Positions 24,831 through 38,890 are shown, counted from the first letter of the stretch. The stretch is 64,000 bases of DNA from Strongylocentrotus purpuratus (GCF_000002235.5 NW_022145615.1:28384921-28448920), one strand, 5' to 3'. The notes: generated by a model from the letters alone, not told the origin. A program made the numbers and translations.

Positions 24831-27343
24831 TTGTCATGACCAGGTGCGGGTTTTTGGGGTGAGCATTTGCATACGTTTGACGGGATTCCATGACAACAAC
24901 ATGGATACATTTTTTATATATATAAATATTTCCGTTTAACATCCATAATGAGGCAAAGATGGTATTTTGTACTCAGACTCATCATTTTTGTTTCAGTTAG
25001 ATCGTCATGAGTTTTGCTCTAGACCGCTTTTTTATCTTACTAGTGATTCCATCAGAGATGTTGTAATCCATACAAAGAACGCTGCGTCTATACCCAGACG
25101 TGGATGGAGTTTCTTACTGTCATTGATTGACGCAATAGAGTTGAATTTAGGATTAATATGTATGAAATAATCATCAATTCTTGTTAACATGAATATTTCT
25201 TCAAACATTTCTAAAACAAATTGTCCCTCAGTTGAGTACATGGGTCTCCCATTTGCAGATTGTACGGCGTGAAGAGAAGTGATAATTCAGTGCCATGTCT
25301 AGCATTGGCCTCCAGCCTCTAGCTGACAGGGAGTTGGCGCTATTTAGCCAAAGAGCAGTATTTCTTCTGGAATTGTACTTTGATTTAATTCCATGCACAG
25401 TCCTGATTCAAATCAGAATTAAATATTATGATTTTGTAACTATCCGCAGGTGAGGGTGTTTGCTACTATTATTTAGTTGGTGGGTACATAGTATAAGGCT
25501 TCGTTTTATTAATCACACGCACAATATTGACGTTTGAATCTGTTATTTCTTAAAGGTAGATGACTACAGTGCACAAGTTTCACAATTTTCAGGAAGGAAT
25601 GAACAAGCAAGGTTGATTTTTGTGCTGATGGATCTCGGGTTTCAGGAAAAAAAACTTCAAAATGTAAAGAAACTCTTACATTATATCCTGAACTGGTGAG
25701 CGGAGGTAAATATTTTCTAAACATATCGCGTATTAACGTTTTTTGTTTTTGTTATTTCAAATAATTTCCTTCTTTCTTTTCATTTTCATAATTAAATAGC
25801 GTCTCATAATCAGAAAAAAGAGATATGATATTTCAACATGATGACCCAACAAGCTATTTTTCTTTTTGTGTAACATTTGTGTAAGATTTGTTCATCATAC
25901 ACGTGATATGAACCTATCTACTCGGGGTATATCATTGGGATCAGCATCTTCTTCTATTAAACTATTCATTTCCAATCCATTCCTTAGCTCTCACGCGTTT
26001 CTTTTTTCCTTATTTCTTCTTCTTTCTTAGTGTATTTCCATAATTAAAAGCGTGTATACATTGAAAAAAAAACTCTGTATCAGGAAAGCATAATGTTAAG
26101 ATTGCGTTGGCGTCGTTACCTGTCGAGGGATTAAAAACTATCTCGATGAAAAAAAGAAAGATACCATTTCATCCTTACCAATATTATTCATGAGGTAATT
26201 TCGCGACTTTGCTTTTATAATATTCTCCCACTGACTTTAGAGATTAAAGTGGCCAAAAAGCAGATTAAAGCTTTTAGCTACACTATCCGGACTATACGAA
26301 GTTTCAGTAAAGGCATCTTCAACGAATAATAATGAACAAATCTAACACAAATGGAATATTGAGCAGCAATATTTCTATATATTCAATTTTTAACAAATCT
26401 TGCATGGGTTATTTTGATGGAAATGGGTATTTTGTGGAACATTTCAAAACACTTTCAGTGGTGGGTGTCAAACCTTTCAATTTGTAATCGTTTTCGCTCT
26501 TGCATGTGTGTAAACTTATAGATATAACTACTGCTATAGCGTGGGAGATACATCAGCATTTTATTAGACCCAATCGTCTTCTGAAAATCATAACACAGGA
26601 CATCGCATCTAAGGTTAAGGATATATTGGTAAACACCACTCTTCGCAAACCTTAATCTCACATTAACTGATGTAATGGAAAGGGGAAATGGAGGGGATTG
26701 TGGATACTAAAGGCGATACAATTCTTTGTGAAAGCACTTCAATTTCATCTAAAGAAAAATGAAAATCACAAAATCTGCCTTTAAACTAATTTAGACCGCT
26801 GCCCATATGATTTCAAAGAAGAGAAAAGAAAATATAAGAAAGATAATATAGTCATATACCAAGAGAAGTTTTTTTTAAAGTAGGCGATATTTAAGCAGTT
26901 TCATAAGTTTGCTTCATTAAAAGTACAAAAGAAAAAGGACTGTAATATTCCAAACTTTGATCATTAAAACTATACTTGTTTATATATTCGAATGAGATAT
27001 TATTATTTTAGGTAACCTCCATTCCTGGACGAAATTTGCGAATATAAGCGCACAGCAAGATGCAAATGCAATCTCCTACAAGGGATATAACACCTTACAA
27101 TGACTCTTTCTTCATGAATTGTGTTTTGGGTTTCGCTTTTCTATTTCTTATTTTCTTTTGCTTGCTTGCTTTTTTCAGCTTCAAGATACAAGAGACCTTT
27201 GGACATGTTACAATTAATTGATATACAATGAATTACTTTGTGAAAATTGACTACCTGGATCAAACTATGTTCAATCTGTTTGCTGTTTTAATAGCTTGAC
27301 ACTCATTGATCAAATTTCGTCTTGACGGAACGGGTGTAACCAA
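24831..27343. other. AT-rich DNA, nothing recognised
   Basis: Short frames only, no repeat family matched within the window. Confidence 0.45.
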
Positions 27344-27716
27344 TTAAAGGTAAAGACCATTTATGGTCATGCGATTGCATTGTGAAAGAAACGTTGTGGA
27401 ATCGATCAGAAAAGGTTGATCATCTAGCATCTAGCATCTGCAAGGTTCTGGAATCATCAAAATGATAAGAAATTTGGCCCATTCTTCGTAAAGTTACAAG
27501 CACTATACACATAAAGATGTATATGGGACTACCCTATTATCTCTCACAGACTATGAGAGAAACAAATTTACCAAATATATGAATTAGTAGGCGGTTTCCT
27601 GGCAAATTGTATCATCATGTATTAGTCAAAACATATTCTTTCACATGATTGGTAATGAGAGCTTCCATTTCATTTTTTGAAATTGGGGCGTTTCCAATAC
27701 TGGTCTTTACCTTTAA
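27344..27716 (+). mobile_element. Intact TTAA-bounded MITE (family 1)
   Basis: Left TTAAAGGTAAAGACCATT, right AATACTGGTCTTTACCTTTAA, giving a terminal inverted repeat of about 16 bp inside TTAA at both ends. TTAA duplication is typical of piggyBac-type elements (family knowledge); assignment is inference. Length 373 bp, no coding capacity. It serves as the empty-site reference for the nested insertion at 11041. Confidence 0.8.
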
Positions 27717-28609
27717 GATGCGGAAGTAGTGGATTTCAGAAGTTCATCTAACAAGACCAAGTTGGACAATACGACTCTTCCACTTTCCCAAAGAACATTG
27801 AAAGATACTATACTTTAAATATTAAGCACAGTTTGCGGCCATTAGAGTCACAGGCAGCCCACAGCCCATAGATGGACACAGGTGGATTACAGTTACATTA
27901 TTCACGTAATCCCTACGGCAGGACTAAGCTGTTAAAAGCCGTATCATCAGTAGTGAAGAAAGTGACAGCTAATGGCAACGTAATGGAAATTTTAATACTT
28001 GAGACGAATTATTGAAGGAAAAGATGGTTTTACTTGCCTTCCCCAGATTAAAGATCTATGCTAGCTTTGCCGGTTCTTGAAAGTATTCAGAAGAAAATGA
28101 AAATAAGGAGTAGCGTTTCTGCCAGGAATGAGGATTCCATTTTGGGGGCCCTGTTATCATTCAAGACCAGAAGGGAAACAAATGATGCAGGTGATGACAA
28201 ACATATTTAATGTCCTTCCAAACTGCCAATGATTTTGAAGTAAAAATGTAATCGTTATCGTCGTTAGCCATAACTAATTTGCCATATTGCCATGCTGATT
28301 GGTGGCTTCCTACCATAGTGGCATTAACCATTATCATTCGTATTTATTGTGCAAAAAAGGAGGAAATGCCATTTTGAGAAGAATTTCTCAGAATCCTTGA
28401 TCTCATCAAGATTCCCAGCTGATTACGCCAGGGTATTCTTTCCATTCTAAGGTCAGATATGCCACCTACAATAACACGAACTGACCTTCAATTGAGTTAA
28501 GATGTAGGAGTTCTGGAGTGATGGACAAAGGGAATCGGGTCCGCTGATTTGGACGTCACTTTACTGGACATCACTCTAGGACCAGTTGGAGCAGCTGTGA
28601 ATTCATTAC

Positions 28610-28824
28610 CTGACTCTCAGATGAAAACTAGATTGATTGCTTCCAGGGGCATCGGTGACTCCCTCGTCTGTCCTAAGTTGGAGCTTTGAGACAGTTACCT
28701 CGCCCATGGTAATTAATGGATTATTAAACTTGTACTGCACTGCTGCGCTGTAACTGAACTGCAATTGTGATTGCCTCCTCCAAAAAGTGAACCCCCGAAT
28801 GTACGTGTTCCCCTTTGTTACCAA
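28610..28824 (-). CDS. Possible exon of an unknown gene (minus strand)
   Basis: An open frame that reads FTFWRRQSQLQFSYSAAVQY, KFNNPLITMGEVTVSKLQLR and TDEGVTDAPGSNQSSFHLRV, then a donor-like CAG|GTAATG at 28610/28609. The inner ATG (28707) has a strong Kozak context (ACCATGG). The alternating hydrophobic/polar pattern looks protein-like and base composition is higher in GC than its surroundings. I recognise no family and no partner exons, so this may be chance. Confidence 0.25.
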
Positions 28825-28849
28825 AACAAATAATCTTCCAAACCCAAGC

Positions 28850-30340
28850 TATTGCTTTTTAGAAAAATTTCAACGTGTTACATTTTCTAAAGTGATGAAA
28901 TACAAAGGAATGTGACTCAGGAACAGCATCAAGTTTTAGTTTGATACATTCATATCTACCATTGATGACACATTGAAGGTTTATTTTTGCACTCATATGA
29001 TTTTTTTTGATTTTTTTTTTTTTTTTGGGGGGGGGGATGTTTGTGAAAATGACACGACCTAGGTTATTCATTAAAAGGTATCAATCATTCACGTTGTTTC
29101 TCGATTTTAGAATAATATTACAAGAATGGTATAGGCCTAATATGTGACATGTATATGATATTTACGTATATATGGACACCGCTATTTAGTCTTCAAAATT
29201 TTATTTTTAAATAAATATCTGTATTCTTCCTCTTCTTCTTAATTCTCTGTGTGTTATGTTTCGATATCGCCAATAAACTAGTATAGCCCGTTACTTTCGT
29301 ATACTTAGAAAGAAGCGTTAATCATCGGGATTGCCCTAATTGTTCATTCTAAATTCATTTGAGTTAGTATCCATACGTAGTGTATTTCAATTATTGGTAT
29401 CGATGTCTTTTGTAATCTATTCAATTGGACAAAGTGAAATTGCATTATATGTATAACTTGTAACTCTGTAAGAAAACAGTCAATTCATTATTTCCCGTCG
29501 GGTTGTGATGCTTGCTTTTCTGTGACGTATACAGGCTTTAGTTTCATGCACTGTATCTTTACAAATCTGTCATCTAATCTGTCTGCTCCATTACTTGCTT
29601 ACAACGTGGCGATGAGCATACGTATGTTGCAATTATCAGAGGGGGAATTAATCAACCCCGCCCCCCCTCCCTCCTCTTCCAAACGCTGTGAATGGTGAAG
29701 ATTGTTCCAGTAATTGGATGTGCTATGGGCTGTGCAAATTGAGTCTAGACCAAGGCAGAACTGAAATTGAATTTGTTTTCAGAAAAATGGGGACAAATCG
29801 AGGCAAAAGTGATCAACGAATGTGCCTCGCAGAATGAAAAAACTAGCACTATTGCTTACTAGGTGATGTCTATCTTATTATTTGTTTCCCTTGCGTCATC
29901 TTCATGAGTAGGGGAGTGGCAGCTAAGATAGTATGTAGATACAGTGGAGAGATTCAGGTTTATTTTGTTAGCTTACGTCATCTTGTTTACCCATTCAGTG
30001 TTATTATCAAATTTGTATTATTCACTTTATTTCGATGTGACATAACTCCTTAAAATTTAATTTGAATTGATTTGAACTTGCAGTATGATTATTACCTAAA
30101 GCTATATGGACCCGATAGAAGTTCAACATGTCTGGTGATATAAGCTTTCAAAGTAACACAAATTATGGGATGAAATCGTCACATGCAGATTTGTTGTCGT
30201 TGTTTGTTATATGTCTGTACTTCAAAAATCAAAGACATCAGCAACAGTCTTGTCCACTTCATCCCACTGTTTAGTGGGTTGCACGCTTAGAATTACGTCT
30301 TTTTGAACAGGTGGGCGCATGTGGGCGGGGATGTGTGAGT
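28850..30340. other. AT-rich DNA, nothing recognised
   Basis: T run followed by G run at 29018-29037; no coding or repeat family recognised. Confidence 0.45.
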
Positions 30341-30357
30341 GGGCATGGGTGTGAGAT

Positions 30358-30440
30358 CGAAAGAGAGAGAGAGAGGGGGAGAGAGAGAGAGAGGGAGAGA
30401 GAGAGAGGGAGAGAGAGAGAGGGAGAGAGAGGGAGAATCA
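30358..30440 (+). repeat. GA microsatellite
   Basis: GA runs separated by GGG triplets; a second run lies at 30577-30610. Confidence 0.85.
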
Positions 30441-30571
30441 AGAGAAGGGGGAAGGCAGACAGAGAAAGACATCAGAGAATCGGAGGATGTTTTGAAATGT
30501 ATAAAATAATTGTAGATCTGTTATAAGCAGATAGGTAGGAAGTTGGGATGTAGTTTATGTAAGCGAGAAGG

Positions 30572-30603
<32 letters not shown>

Positions 30604-30619
30604 CGGGAGAGAGGAGGGG

Positions 30620-32280
30620 GACTGGATACGGATGATAGGAATCAGACACTGGGAAGGGAGAAGACATTATGTAAAGGGTTGAGAGACAGAGGAAGAGAGA
30701 GAGGGGGTGGTTAAGTTTTGTCACTATAAGTGTTATTTTTGCTATATTTTATTCAATTCGCAATGTATACCCACGCACTCGCACAATCATTCTAAGCATT
30801 TTGTTACAAACACGTCTAAGAAATTGGATTGGTATCACGCGAGAAACAAAAAAATTAGATGAAAGTTGATTTGTACAACAGAGTGAACAGCAACAGTTGA
30901 AGAAATCGGCTTACGAGCGAGGTTTTAACTAATGGCTGTCTGTAGTTGAGATAATAGTTCCTTTTTTAAAGGGCGATTCCATTTAATGACTCTAAATGAT
31001 GGTGATCAATGTCAACAAAGTCTCCAGGATTTGAGAAGGGTAATAGATGATGGCACTTCTCGAAGAGATGTATCGTAGTTGCGCAAACACATAAAAGATC
31101 ATTTAAGTATGTCATTTTCTTTTCTCCAAACGGACTAAAACAATGTTGACACGAAACGCATCTTCTATGATAATCAACAGCTGCATTTGCGACACCAGGC
31201 TCTGAAAGCTTTGAAGCAAAAGTTCATGCAACGTCATGGGCCGCGCCACGATGATGATAATTGCTCGTTAAAACAAATGTTTAGAATGTAAATGTGACTG
31301 TATGTAGTTTTAATTAGGCAACTGCAAGGCAATTATCTACAATTAATGAAGAATGCCTACTTTGCTAGACCCGCTTATGGGGAATACATTTGAATGGTTT
31401 TCTGATATCCCACCACTTAAGCCATATCGGAAAAGGACGTATTCTCAAAATATAGGCTGAATTCCTTTCGATCTAAAATATCAAAAATATATAAGTAAGT
31501 ATAATCCATTTAATAAAATTTGCTATCATAATAATATTGTGAATAAATCGATAGCGAATCGCGCTGTCAAACTATCTATGTAACCCTTTGCTCCAGGCCT
31601 TTAATAAAAGACGTGCCTTTGCTATTGGTCAATTGCCGGTTGTAATTTGTACCAATTTGTCCTACGCATTTCTTCAATTATATTCACCGCTTCCGGTGTC
31701 ATGTATAACAGGTTTTTAGTGTAAACAATTCATCCAATTGCACGACCTTCGCTTTCATAGTATTTTTTTTCCATCGTATTTTGTTTCACTCGTTAGGCTT
31801 ATATTCTGATAAATCTTGCCTCAGGTGTGTTCTTTTCATTTGACCATTCCTCTCATGTTGGCTAATTTGACCATGCCGATTTCTCTATCCCAACAGTTTG
31901 ATGACACTGGTAATGCATTATGGGTAATCCCCTTTTCAGTTTCGTATAAAAACGTTTTATTCACACGAGAGTTTCTTGTGAATGTGAATTAAAACATAGG
32001 TATCAGATTTGAAAGATCCTTCCCTTCAATCCGAAAATTGAAAGAAATGTTGTGTATATGCCTATTCTACACAAATTCTTTAACACTTGTCGAGTGCCTT
32101 TTTCTTGAACGTCAAGTCTGACATCGCCATCGGATGTGGGTCAAGCTTATACGCAAGATCTTAGAGGACTGTCATACCATTCTGTATAGATAATACCGGG
32201 CTCAGGGGTGTAGAAAATAGAAAAAAGTCGGATGAGACAGAATCGCGAAGAAGGAGGAAAAATAAGAAAACGAAAAATAG
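30620..32280. other. AT-rich DNA, nothing recognised
   Basis: No frames above background and no repeat matched. Confidence 0.45.
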
Positions 32281-32291
32281 TAAGAGAGGGA

Positions 32292-32360
32292 AATAATAAT
32301 AATAATAATAATAAAAACGTTACTTATAAAGCGCTTACCACCGAAGTCTCTAAGCGCTAA
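32292..32360 (-). mobile_element. Retroelement 3' tail (AGCGCT hairpin and ATT repeat)
   Basis: On the minus strand TTAGCGCTTAGAGACTTCGG is followed by TAAGCGCTTTATAAG and (ATT)n. Same design as 11573-11660. Only the 3' end is present. Confidence 0.6.
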
Positions 32361-32429
32361 AAGAGAAAGAGATAGGGAGAAAAAGCATTGTTAATTCGCT
32401 TTTAATCTAACTTTCAATACCAATATCAC

Positions 32430-32502
32430 CCTCCCCCCCCCCCCACACACACACGCACACGCACACTCACGCACATACACACGCGCGCACCCACACACAC
32501 AT
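32430..32502 (+). repeat. CA-rich microsatellite
   Basis: C run followed by CA, CGCACA and CACACG repeats. Confidence 0.8.
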
Positions 32503-33304
32503 GAACAGCCCTTCAAGGGTTGGGCCCATGCTGTGACACTCAGATCACACATGTCAGATGATAAGTGGGTGGTGGGCGTGACTGAATATTAATCTAATGA
32601 TGTTATAATAATCATCAACAGTACTTAAGTTGTGGGGTGTCGGAGGAGAAAAATTCGATGATCTATTATCACGAACAGATTTTTCATTTTTATCTTTTAC
32701 CAACCTTGAAAGCAAACTTCTCTAAAAGAAAGCAACAAATCAGAAAGGTATACTAGTGAAAGTTTGAATGAAATAAGACGAAAAATTGGAAAGTTATGAA
32801 TTGTTTAAAGTTGTAATCACTAAAGGAATGGGGTCTTCAAATTGGCTGAATCTGTAATGTCTCTGTGATGCAGTGGCAGACAACTTTCCCAGTTGTTCCA
32901 AAACAAAAATGAATATAAGTTCAATTTTTCGAAAATGTATGAATCGAGATCGTATTTTTCTTTTAGAGGACCTGTAAAATATACTCTACAAAATATATTT
33001 GTGAGTAGTGTCCCAAGGGTGAAGGCACTTGAAAGAAAAAGAAATTAATGATATTTGAGAACACGACAAACGGGAGAACTATCCGCCACTCCGTCACAAT
33101 CCACAGACAGAATTGCCAATTTGAGATTCGCCTAGCTGTAGTGATCTTGTATATCAAACATTCACACATTAATAATATTGGTCCGATTTATTTCAAACTT
33201 TCGCCATTTAGTTTCTCTGATTTTTATGCTTTGATTCAACTGAAATTATTACAAGGTTGGATTGCTCTTTAACTATTCTTTATCCATCTGAAAACTGTGT
33301 GAAT

Positions 33305-33420
33305 ATTTCTCTTGACTTGATAAAGTCCACGTAAGTGGATGAAAGCTTGCCTACTGAATTCGTACAGTATTAGCAGAAGCCTGAATTACAACTATTGATA
33401 AAGTGTTAGACGATCAGAGC
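33305..33420 (+). mobile_element. Possible Penelope-like element end with hammerhead-like fold
   Basis: CTTGATAAAG, then a TCCAC-GTAA-GTGGA stem (33326-33339), then TGAAAGCTTG. The order (C)TGATRA, stem II, GAAA resembles the hammerhead core that Penelope-like elements carry, from memory of that family. The core is imperfect, so it may be a decayed copy. Confidence 0.35.
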
Positions 33421-35495
33421 TAGGAGGTAATAGGATTCAAGAGACGCCAGGAGTCAGAAATTTCGTCGAACCTGTACTTGTTTACTTTGCTTTGTTTGAT
33501 TCTGACAACAAAATGTAGATTATGACTATTTACACCTTGCCTAAGAACGATAGGGATGTTGCAGTGACCCGAACTCTGAAACTTAAAAACAGCTTTTCTT
33601 CCTCTATTATTACTTGACGTGCGTATAATATGCATAGACGCTCTGGTTGTTGGTCCGTATTTTCCTTTGCTTCCATCTACAAGTCGTGACTTAAGTTTAG
33701 CCATTAATGCCCTAAGGAGGAGAAGTTCGTAAATTATATATGATAACTTGGTATTTTAACGGGGTTATCCTTCATTTATATCCTGCTACCGAGAAGCTTC
33801 TTTTCTAGATACTACTTTCTTAAAATATGCATGGATGGACAAAGTAAAGTAGTGTCCACTGGCGATTCGGCATATTTGAGCGGAAGATTTCTTAGATTTC
33901 GAGTTGAGTGAATGCAAGCGATGTTTAGAGGTGTAATAATCAAAGATCCTAAGACAGTCTGTTTTCTAACATTCGTGCTGGTACGCACGTGTAGAATGTT
34001 TATTCACAAACGCAGATCATTTTCGGCAATGACGTTATTAATTTGCGCCCAGGGAGAGTGCGGTATTTGTCCCTTTTATTATTTTGTCTCCTTGAGGATA
34101 CCGCAATACAAACATCACTATCATGTCACCTGCATAGACAACGCAAAATTTTCTTCGGGCTATTTTCATTTCAAAATTATTAGTACAGAGTTATTGGACT
34201 TAACAAAGCTACACTTGCGTTTAAATTTGGGTCAAATATTATTGTCTACAGCGGCACACCTATTGTGACGCAGTATATTGGGGGGTTTTCTGTACGAAAT
34301 AGAAGTCTTTTCATTTATTAATCTTCTTCTTACGAATTTCTTTTGACAATCCGTTTGGTTGCCTCGATCCCTTCTAAAAAAAATGAGAAAGATGGAAGAG
34401 AGAAGTGGTCGCAAGTTGGTGGAGAAATTGGGTCATTATTAATTTTTGAAGCTCTGAGTGGTGGCTTCGATCACGGAAGGAGAGGGTGGGTCTGCAAATA
34501 AGGCTCTCGAAATTCTGCATTTGCCATCGGGGAGTTTTATGTTGGGGGGCACTTTTTTGTCATTCTAGATCTTGCGTTATTGTGTATTTTTATATTTCTT
34601 CAGGGTATACGATGGTTAAACGCGTCGTAACAAGAGTTCACGGTTCTAACAGGTTCATCGTAAAATCAGTATTCTAAAAGATATGCATGACGAATATTCT
34701 AGCTTATTATGGCTATCGATACTTTCATGGTCAATAAAAAACAATATTGATACTCATCTCGACACAAGTGCAATACTCGGCTCATCAAAGAACCAATTTA
34801 ATATAATTTTATAGGCCTAACTACCAAACAAATAATCTCGAGGACAATAATTATGCCCTTTCTTCTCCAGTGCTCAAGAGGACGTCTGCCACTCCTAATG
34901 GTTACAATCATAGCTCACAAAAAGCAAAAGGGCGGGCTAAAAAAATAAAACCCAAATCCGACTCAATCTGAATTTCTGACGACATCTTTGCCTTCACTTA
35001 GCTGGGGGTGCTCTTTTAATTGACGAAATTGTTATTGGAATAATAACTTGCAACCAAATACCTCCGTCTTGATTTAATCGTCAACAAATGGTTTCTATAG
35101 ATGGGGGAACTTGATTGAGTTACGTAGAAATCCTATTAAAGTTGATAGCACCGCTGCCTTTTTTATTCTTACGTTCTCTCACCTTTTCTTGGCTTCTCTT
35201 TCTTATACTTCCTTGCAAACCAAAATCGGAAGTTATTTGAACACATGGTCGATAATTCCGTAGGTGAGTGACAGCTTTTCAGCATTATTTCATCACAGTG
35301 TCTATGAATAATTAGATAATAAGTCAGTTATACTATCAGGCTATCGGCAACTTTACTTGACTTTGGTAACGTGTTAGTGACATAAACTCTTCTTAAGTTC
35401 GTTTCATCGTGATGTGTGTGTGGGACATGCAAGAGCCTATAAGACACCCACTGACTTGCAAGGATCGTCAGCATTGCACCTCATCCCCTTCCATC
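33421..35495. other. No gene recognised
   Basis: Frames 33420-33704 (minus, 94 codons) and 33912-34268 (plus, 118 codons) show no domain, no exon borders and no partner. Not called. Confidence 0.45.
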
Positions 35496-35497
35496 TG

Positions 35498-35720
35498 AGA
35501 GGTGCTGTGGTTTAATAGTGGATAAACCCCCGGACTATGAACTAAAAGGTACAGGGTTCAAATCCCCCCCCCCCCCAACAAAAAAAACCCCAAAAAAAAT
35601 AATAATGATAATAATAATCCATACATTTTGCCATATTTAACCCAGATGAGGTACAGCCATGATAATTAAGCCAGTGTAATTGTGGATCGCCATTATATAA
35701 AGTGACATGTCTTATAGACA
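35498..35720 (+). mobile_element. tRNA-derived SINE, degenerate
   Basis: tRNA-like head with GGTGCTGTGGTTTAATAGTGG-type box A and box B GGTTCAAATCC, then C and A runs, an AATAAT stretch, and body TTAACCCAGATGAGGTAC. Boundaries of the body are uncertain. Confidence 0.55.
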
Positions 35721-36880
35721 AGAGCGCTATTAAAGAACCCACTATTATAATCATTAAACTGAGTGGACTGAAGGTTTGCCACTGGGCCTCAGATACCGCT
35801 CTATACATATATAACTAAAATCATTATGCGGTACAATTCGCGAAAACGTACAAACTACAAACCAAAAACAAAGAGGGGGAGGAGCTTCAATATTTCAATA
35901 TATCTCATTCTGCTAATCGGGTTTCTAACTGCAAAATGTGATTATCCAATTAAGAAAAAAAAATCAATACTTAATGTGTATACCTGTCATGAAATTGTTT
36001 GATTGCGATCTAGCAATCTTGGTAGACCTACTGTTTGTATCAACATGTAGTTCGAATTATTGTCAAGAAAGTCATGACGATCGAAAATGTCTTCATATCA
36101 ACTTTTTTTCATCCAGTGTAATCATATTGTTTTACGAGTAAGAAATTGATTGTCCAAAAAGCTTTGACAATGACTTCCAGCAATTAAATTATGCCTGATG
36201 GCGTTTGAAATTGAGAATAGCAATGTAAGCCGGAAATTTGTTTCTACTTTAGCTTAGCTTGAAGCTATTTTGTGGAATAGGGCCTTGAGAGACAGGGTAT
36301 ACAGTCATTCTATTCTTACCTATATCCGCGATATCTTTTATGATCATTTTATTAATTGGAGAGGCAAATCGATCCGCAGTGTAAGAAAGAAAACCAAGAT
36401 AGTTTCTTGCACTCTGTAATTAATATTGTTAAAATCAAATAGTGTTGTATAAATAGAAACTCCTCCGATAAGGTCAAAAATGATAATCCAAAAAGTATTT
36501 CAACTCGTTATTTTTTACCTTCTTACTGTTTATTTACAAGGAACTTCTAATTTTCTACAAGAAGTTAAAGAAAGAATTATGATGGTTTGAATCAAAAGGG
36601 AAAATCATATATTATTCACAATTAATTTTGCGTGCAAAAGAATGCCTCAAAAGAATTACGGCCTGATCACCATGCTTTTAGACTCAGTAATGCAGCCTTT
36701 AGCGTAAATTTTAACGTTCGCTTATCAAGCAGTGTTCAAATTACTATGCCTTATAGGAATAATGGAAATGACCACAGGCATAATAGAGCAGTTTAGAGAT
36801 TTTAATCAGAGAGAGCGAAAACTGATAATGGCTTTCGAGCAGAGAAAGACAGAATAGGTATATGAGACGAGGAGAAAAGA
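35721..36880. other. AT-rich DNA, nothing recognised
   Basis: No supported feature. Confidence 0.45.
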
Positions 36881-36881
36881 T

Positions 36882-36887
<6 letters not shown>

Positions 36888-36941
<54 letters not shown>
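36888..36941 (+). repeat. GA microsatellite
   Basis: Near-pure GA run of about 26 units. Confidence 0.9.
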
Positions 36942-36944
<3 letters not shown>

Positions 36945-37269
36945 GTATGTAAAGCAGCATATACAGTAGAACAAGACTTATAATAGAACAAAGAACAAAG
37001 GGGAAAAGATTAGAAAGAGAGAGAGATAGAGAGCCGAAAGGGAGGGGAAACTGTATTCACAGAGCAATGACACAATGTTAAAAAAACTTTTCTCATGATC
37101 TAACTATGCACCGTTGATTACTTAATTATTATCTATGTTCATGATACAAAAGAGATACTTATTTTTCGCCTACAACCCCCCTTTATATTGGACTGGGCAC
37201 ACGCAATTAAAGCCACTTTCTCTCCCCTCTGTCATGCTTCTCATGAATCTCTCTTCCTCTTGCTCCTAT

Positions 37270-37308
37270 AATTTATGATCCACCTCTGTCTCTCCCCTCT
37301 TACTTCAT

Positions 37309-37356
<48 letters not shown>

Positions 37357-37490
37357 TCCCTCCCCCCCCTCTCTCTCTCTCTCTCTCCCTCCCCCTCGCT
37401 CTCTCTCTCTCTCCCTCCCCCCTCTCTCTCTCTCTCTCTCCATCTCTTCCTTCCTATTTTACTCTCTCATCCTCCTCTCTCCTCTCCATT
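37270..37490 (+). repeat. Polypyrimidine tract with CT microsatellites
   Basis: About 220 bases almost all C and T, with CT runs separated by C-rich interruptions. Confidence 0.85.
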
Positions 37491-37868
37491 CTCGTTCATA
37501 TCTGAAAAAAGTAGGCTGTTTCAACAAAGTCTTGGTATTCCGGAGGAGTTTCTTCGTATCAACCGCCAGAGGGCTGACTTTCTAGAACAACGATAAAATA
37601 ATTCAATAAGAAAACGCCATCCCAATCACCGATGGTGCGAGAAGGCTAACGTTGATTAGGGTAAAAACAATAAGAGAAAAAGAGGCAGTGGGCTTGGGGG
37701 AAAGGAAAGAGTCAATGGCATATAGTACGTTTAAAGGACACATAGGTGCATAATTTATGACCTTGAAATTCGGCTAATTTTATCAATAAATCCTGAAGAG
37801 AAATTACTTCCACATTTGGATGTAGTTCTGAACGATTCGGATATTTAAATACAGTCCACTAAACCGAA

Positions 37869-38121
37869 ATAATAATAATAGGTCCATTTTTTATTTCGCA
37901 GCTACTGTATACTCTACTGCGCTTAGTTCAATAAAGCGCTAAAGCAATCAAGATATGATGTCTTCCTCCAGGGTACCCATTTACTTAACCTGGGTGGAGA
38001 GTGGCAAATGTTGATTAACGTGTTGCTATTAAAGGTCATTAATATTGCCGCGGCGGGATTCGAAACGCGGACCACATTGGTCCACCGTCTGTTGTCGTAC
38101 CCACTACACCACGACACCTCA
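37869..38121 (-). mobile_element. tRNA-derived SINE
   Basis: Minus-strand head GTCGTGGTGTAGTGGG (box A) and GTTTCGAATCCCG (box B), body with GGGTACCCTGGAGGAAG, an AGCGCTTTATTGAACTAAGC segment, and an (ATT)n tail at 37869-37880. Confidence 0.8.
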
Positions 38122-38831
38122 ATTATGATCTCTCATGACAACAGAATATTGAAAAAACAATCAAACATCTTGTTTATTTTTATTTGAACGTAATGGAATC
38201 GCATTATATTACTATGAATCTCCGAGATGGCTCGTATTATTTAAGCCTTCTACATAGCAGAAACAATACTATATTTGAATGTAAATAATGTTTCACAATG
38301 AAATTCAAGTATGTTTGTCACAAAGCTGCATTACTTATACACCTTATAGTCAAAAGCAATCACATAGAATAAGATATACTATTTTTTGTATCTGTTTTCA
38401 GACTAACATCATAATTACTATCGATGTTTCGTTGTAACGCAGTCAATAATCGTTTGAAAAAACCTCAATATACAAGGTTACACAGTCTACCTGTTTGTTT
38501 CTGACATGAATTAAATTTTCTGCATGAAAGTGGCACGAAATTGAGCTCGACATGAGATGTTTCCTATCATTCTGATGTCATTTACATTGATGTTGTCAGG
38601 TATAGCTAGAAACGATACCGTACCCGATCACTTCGCATGACCCCCTAGGACGGTTGGCCTCTTTTTTTTCAAGGATCGAGAAACTAAGAGTGTTTGGTAG
38701 AATTCCTATAGAGCAACCTAGCCCTATATACAAAAGGTCGGAATGGAGGATTCGCCAACACAACGCGATCACCATTGTTATGTTATCATGGTTGCTATCA
38801 CAATTAATTGTTCTGATTGTTTCTGTTCCAA

Positions 38832-38835
<4 letters not shown>
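38122..38835. other. Nothing recognised
   Basis: AT-rich, no supported feature. Confidence 0.45.

Positions 38836-38837
<2 letters not shown>

Positions 38838-38890
<53 letters not shown>

Noticed and set aside
33420..33704. 94-codon minus-strand frame
   Set aside because: No recognised family; adjacent to a possible retroelement end and without exon borders.
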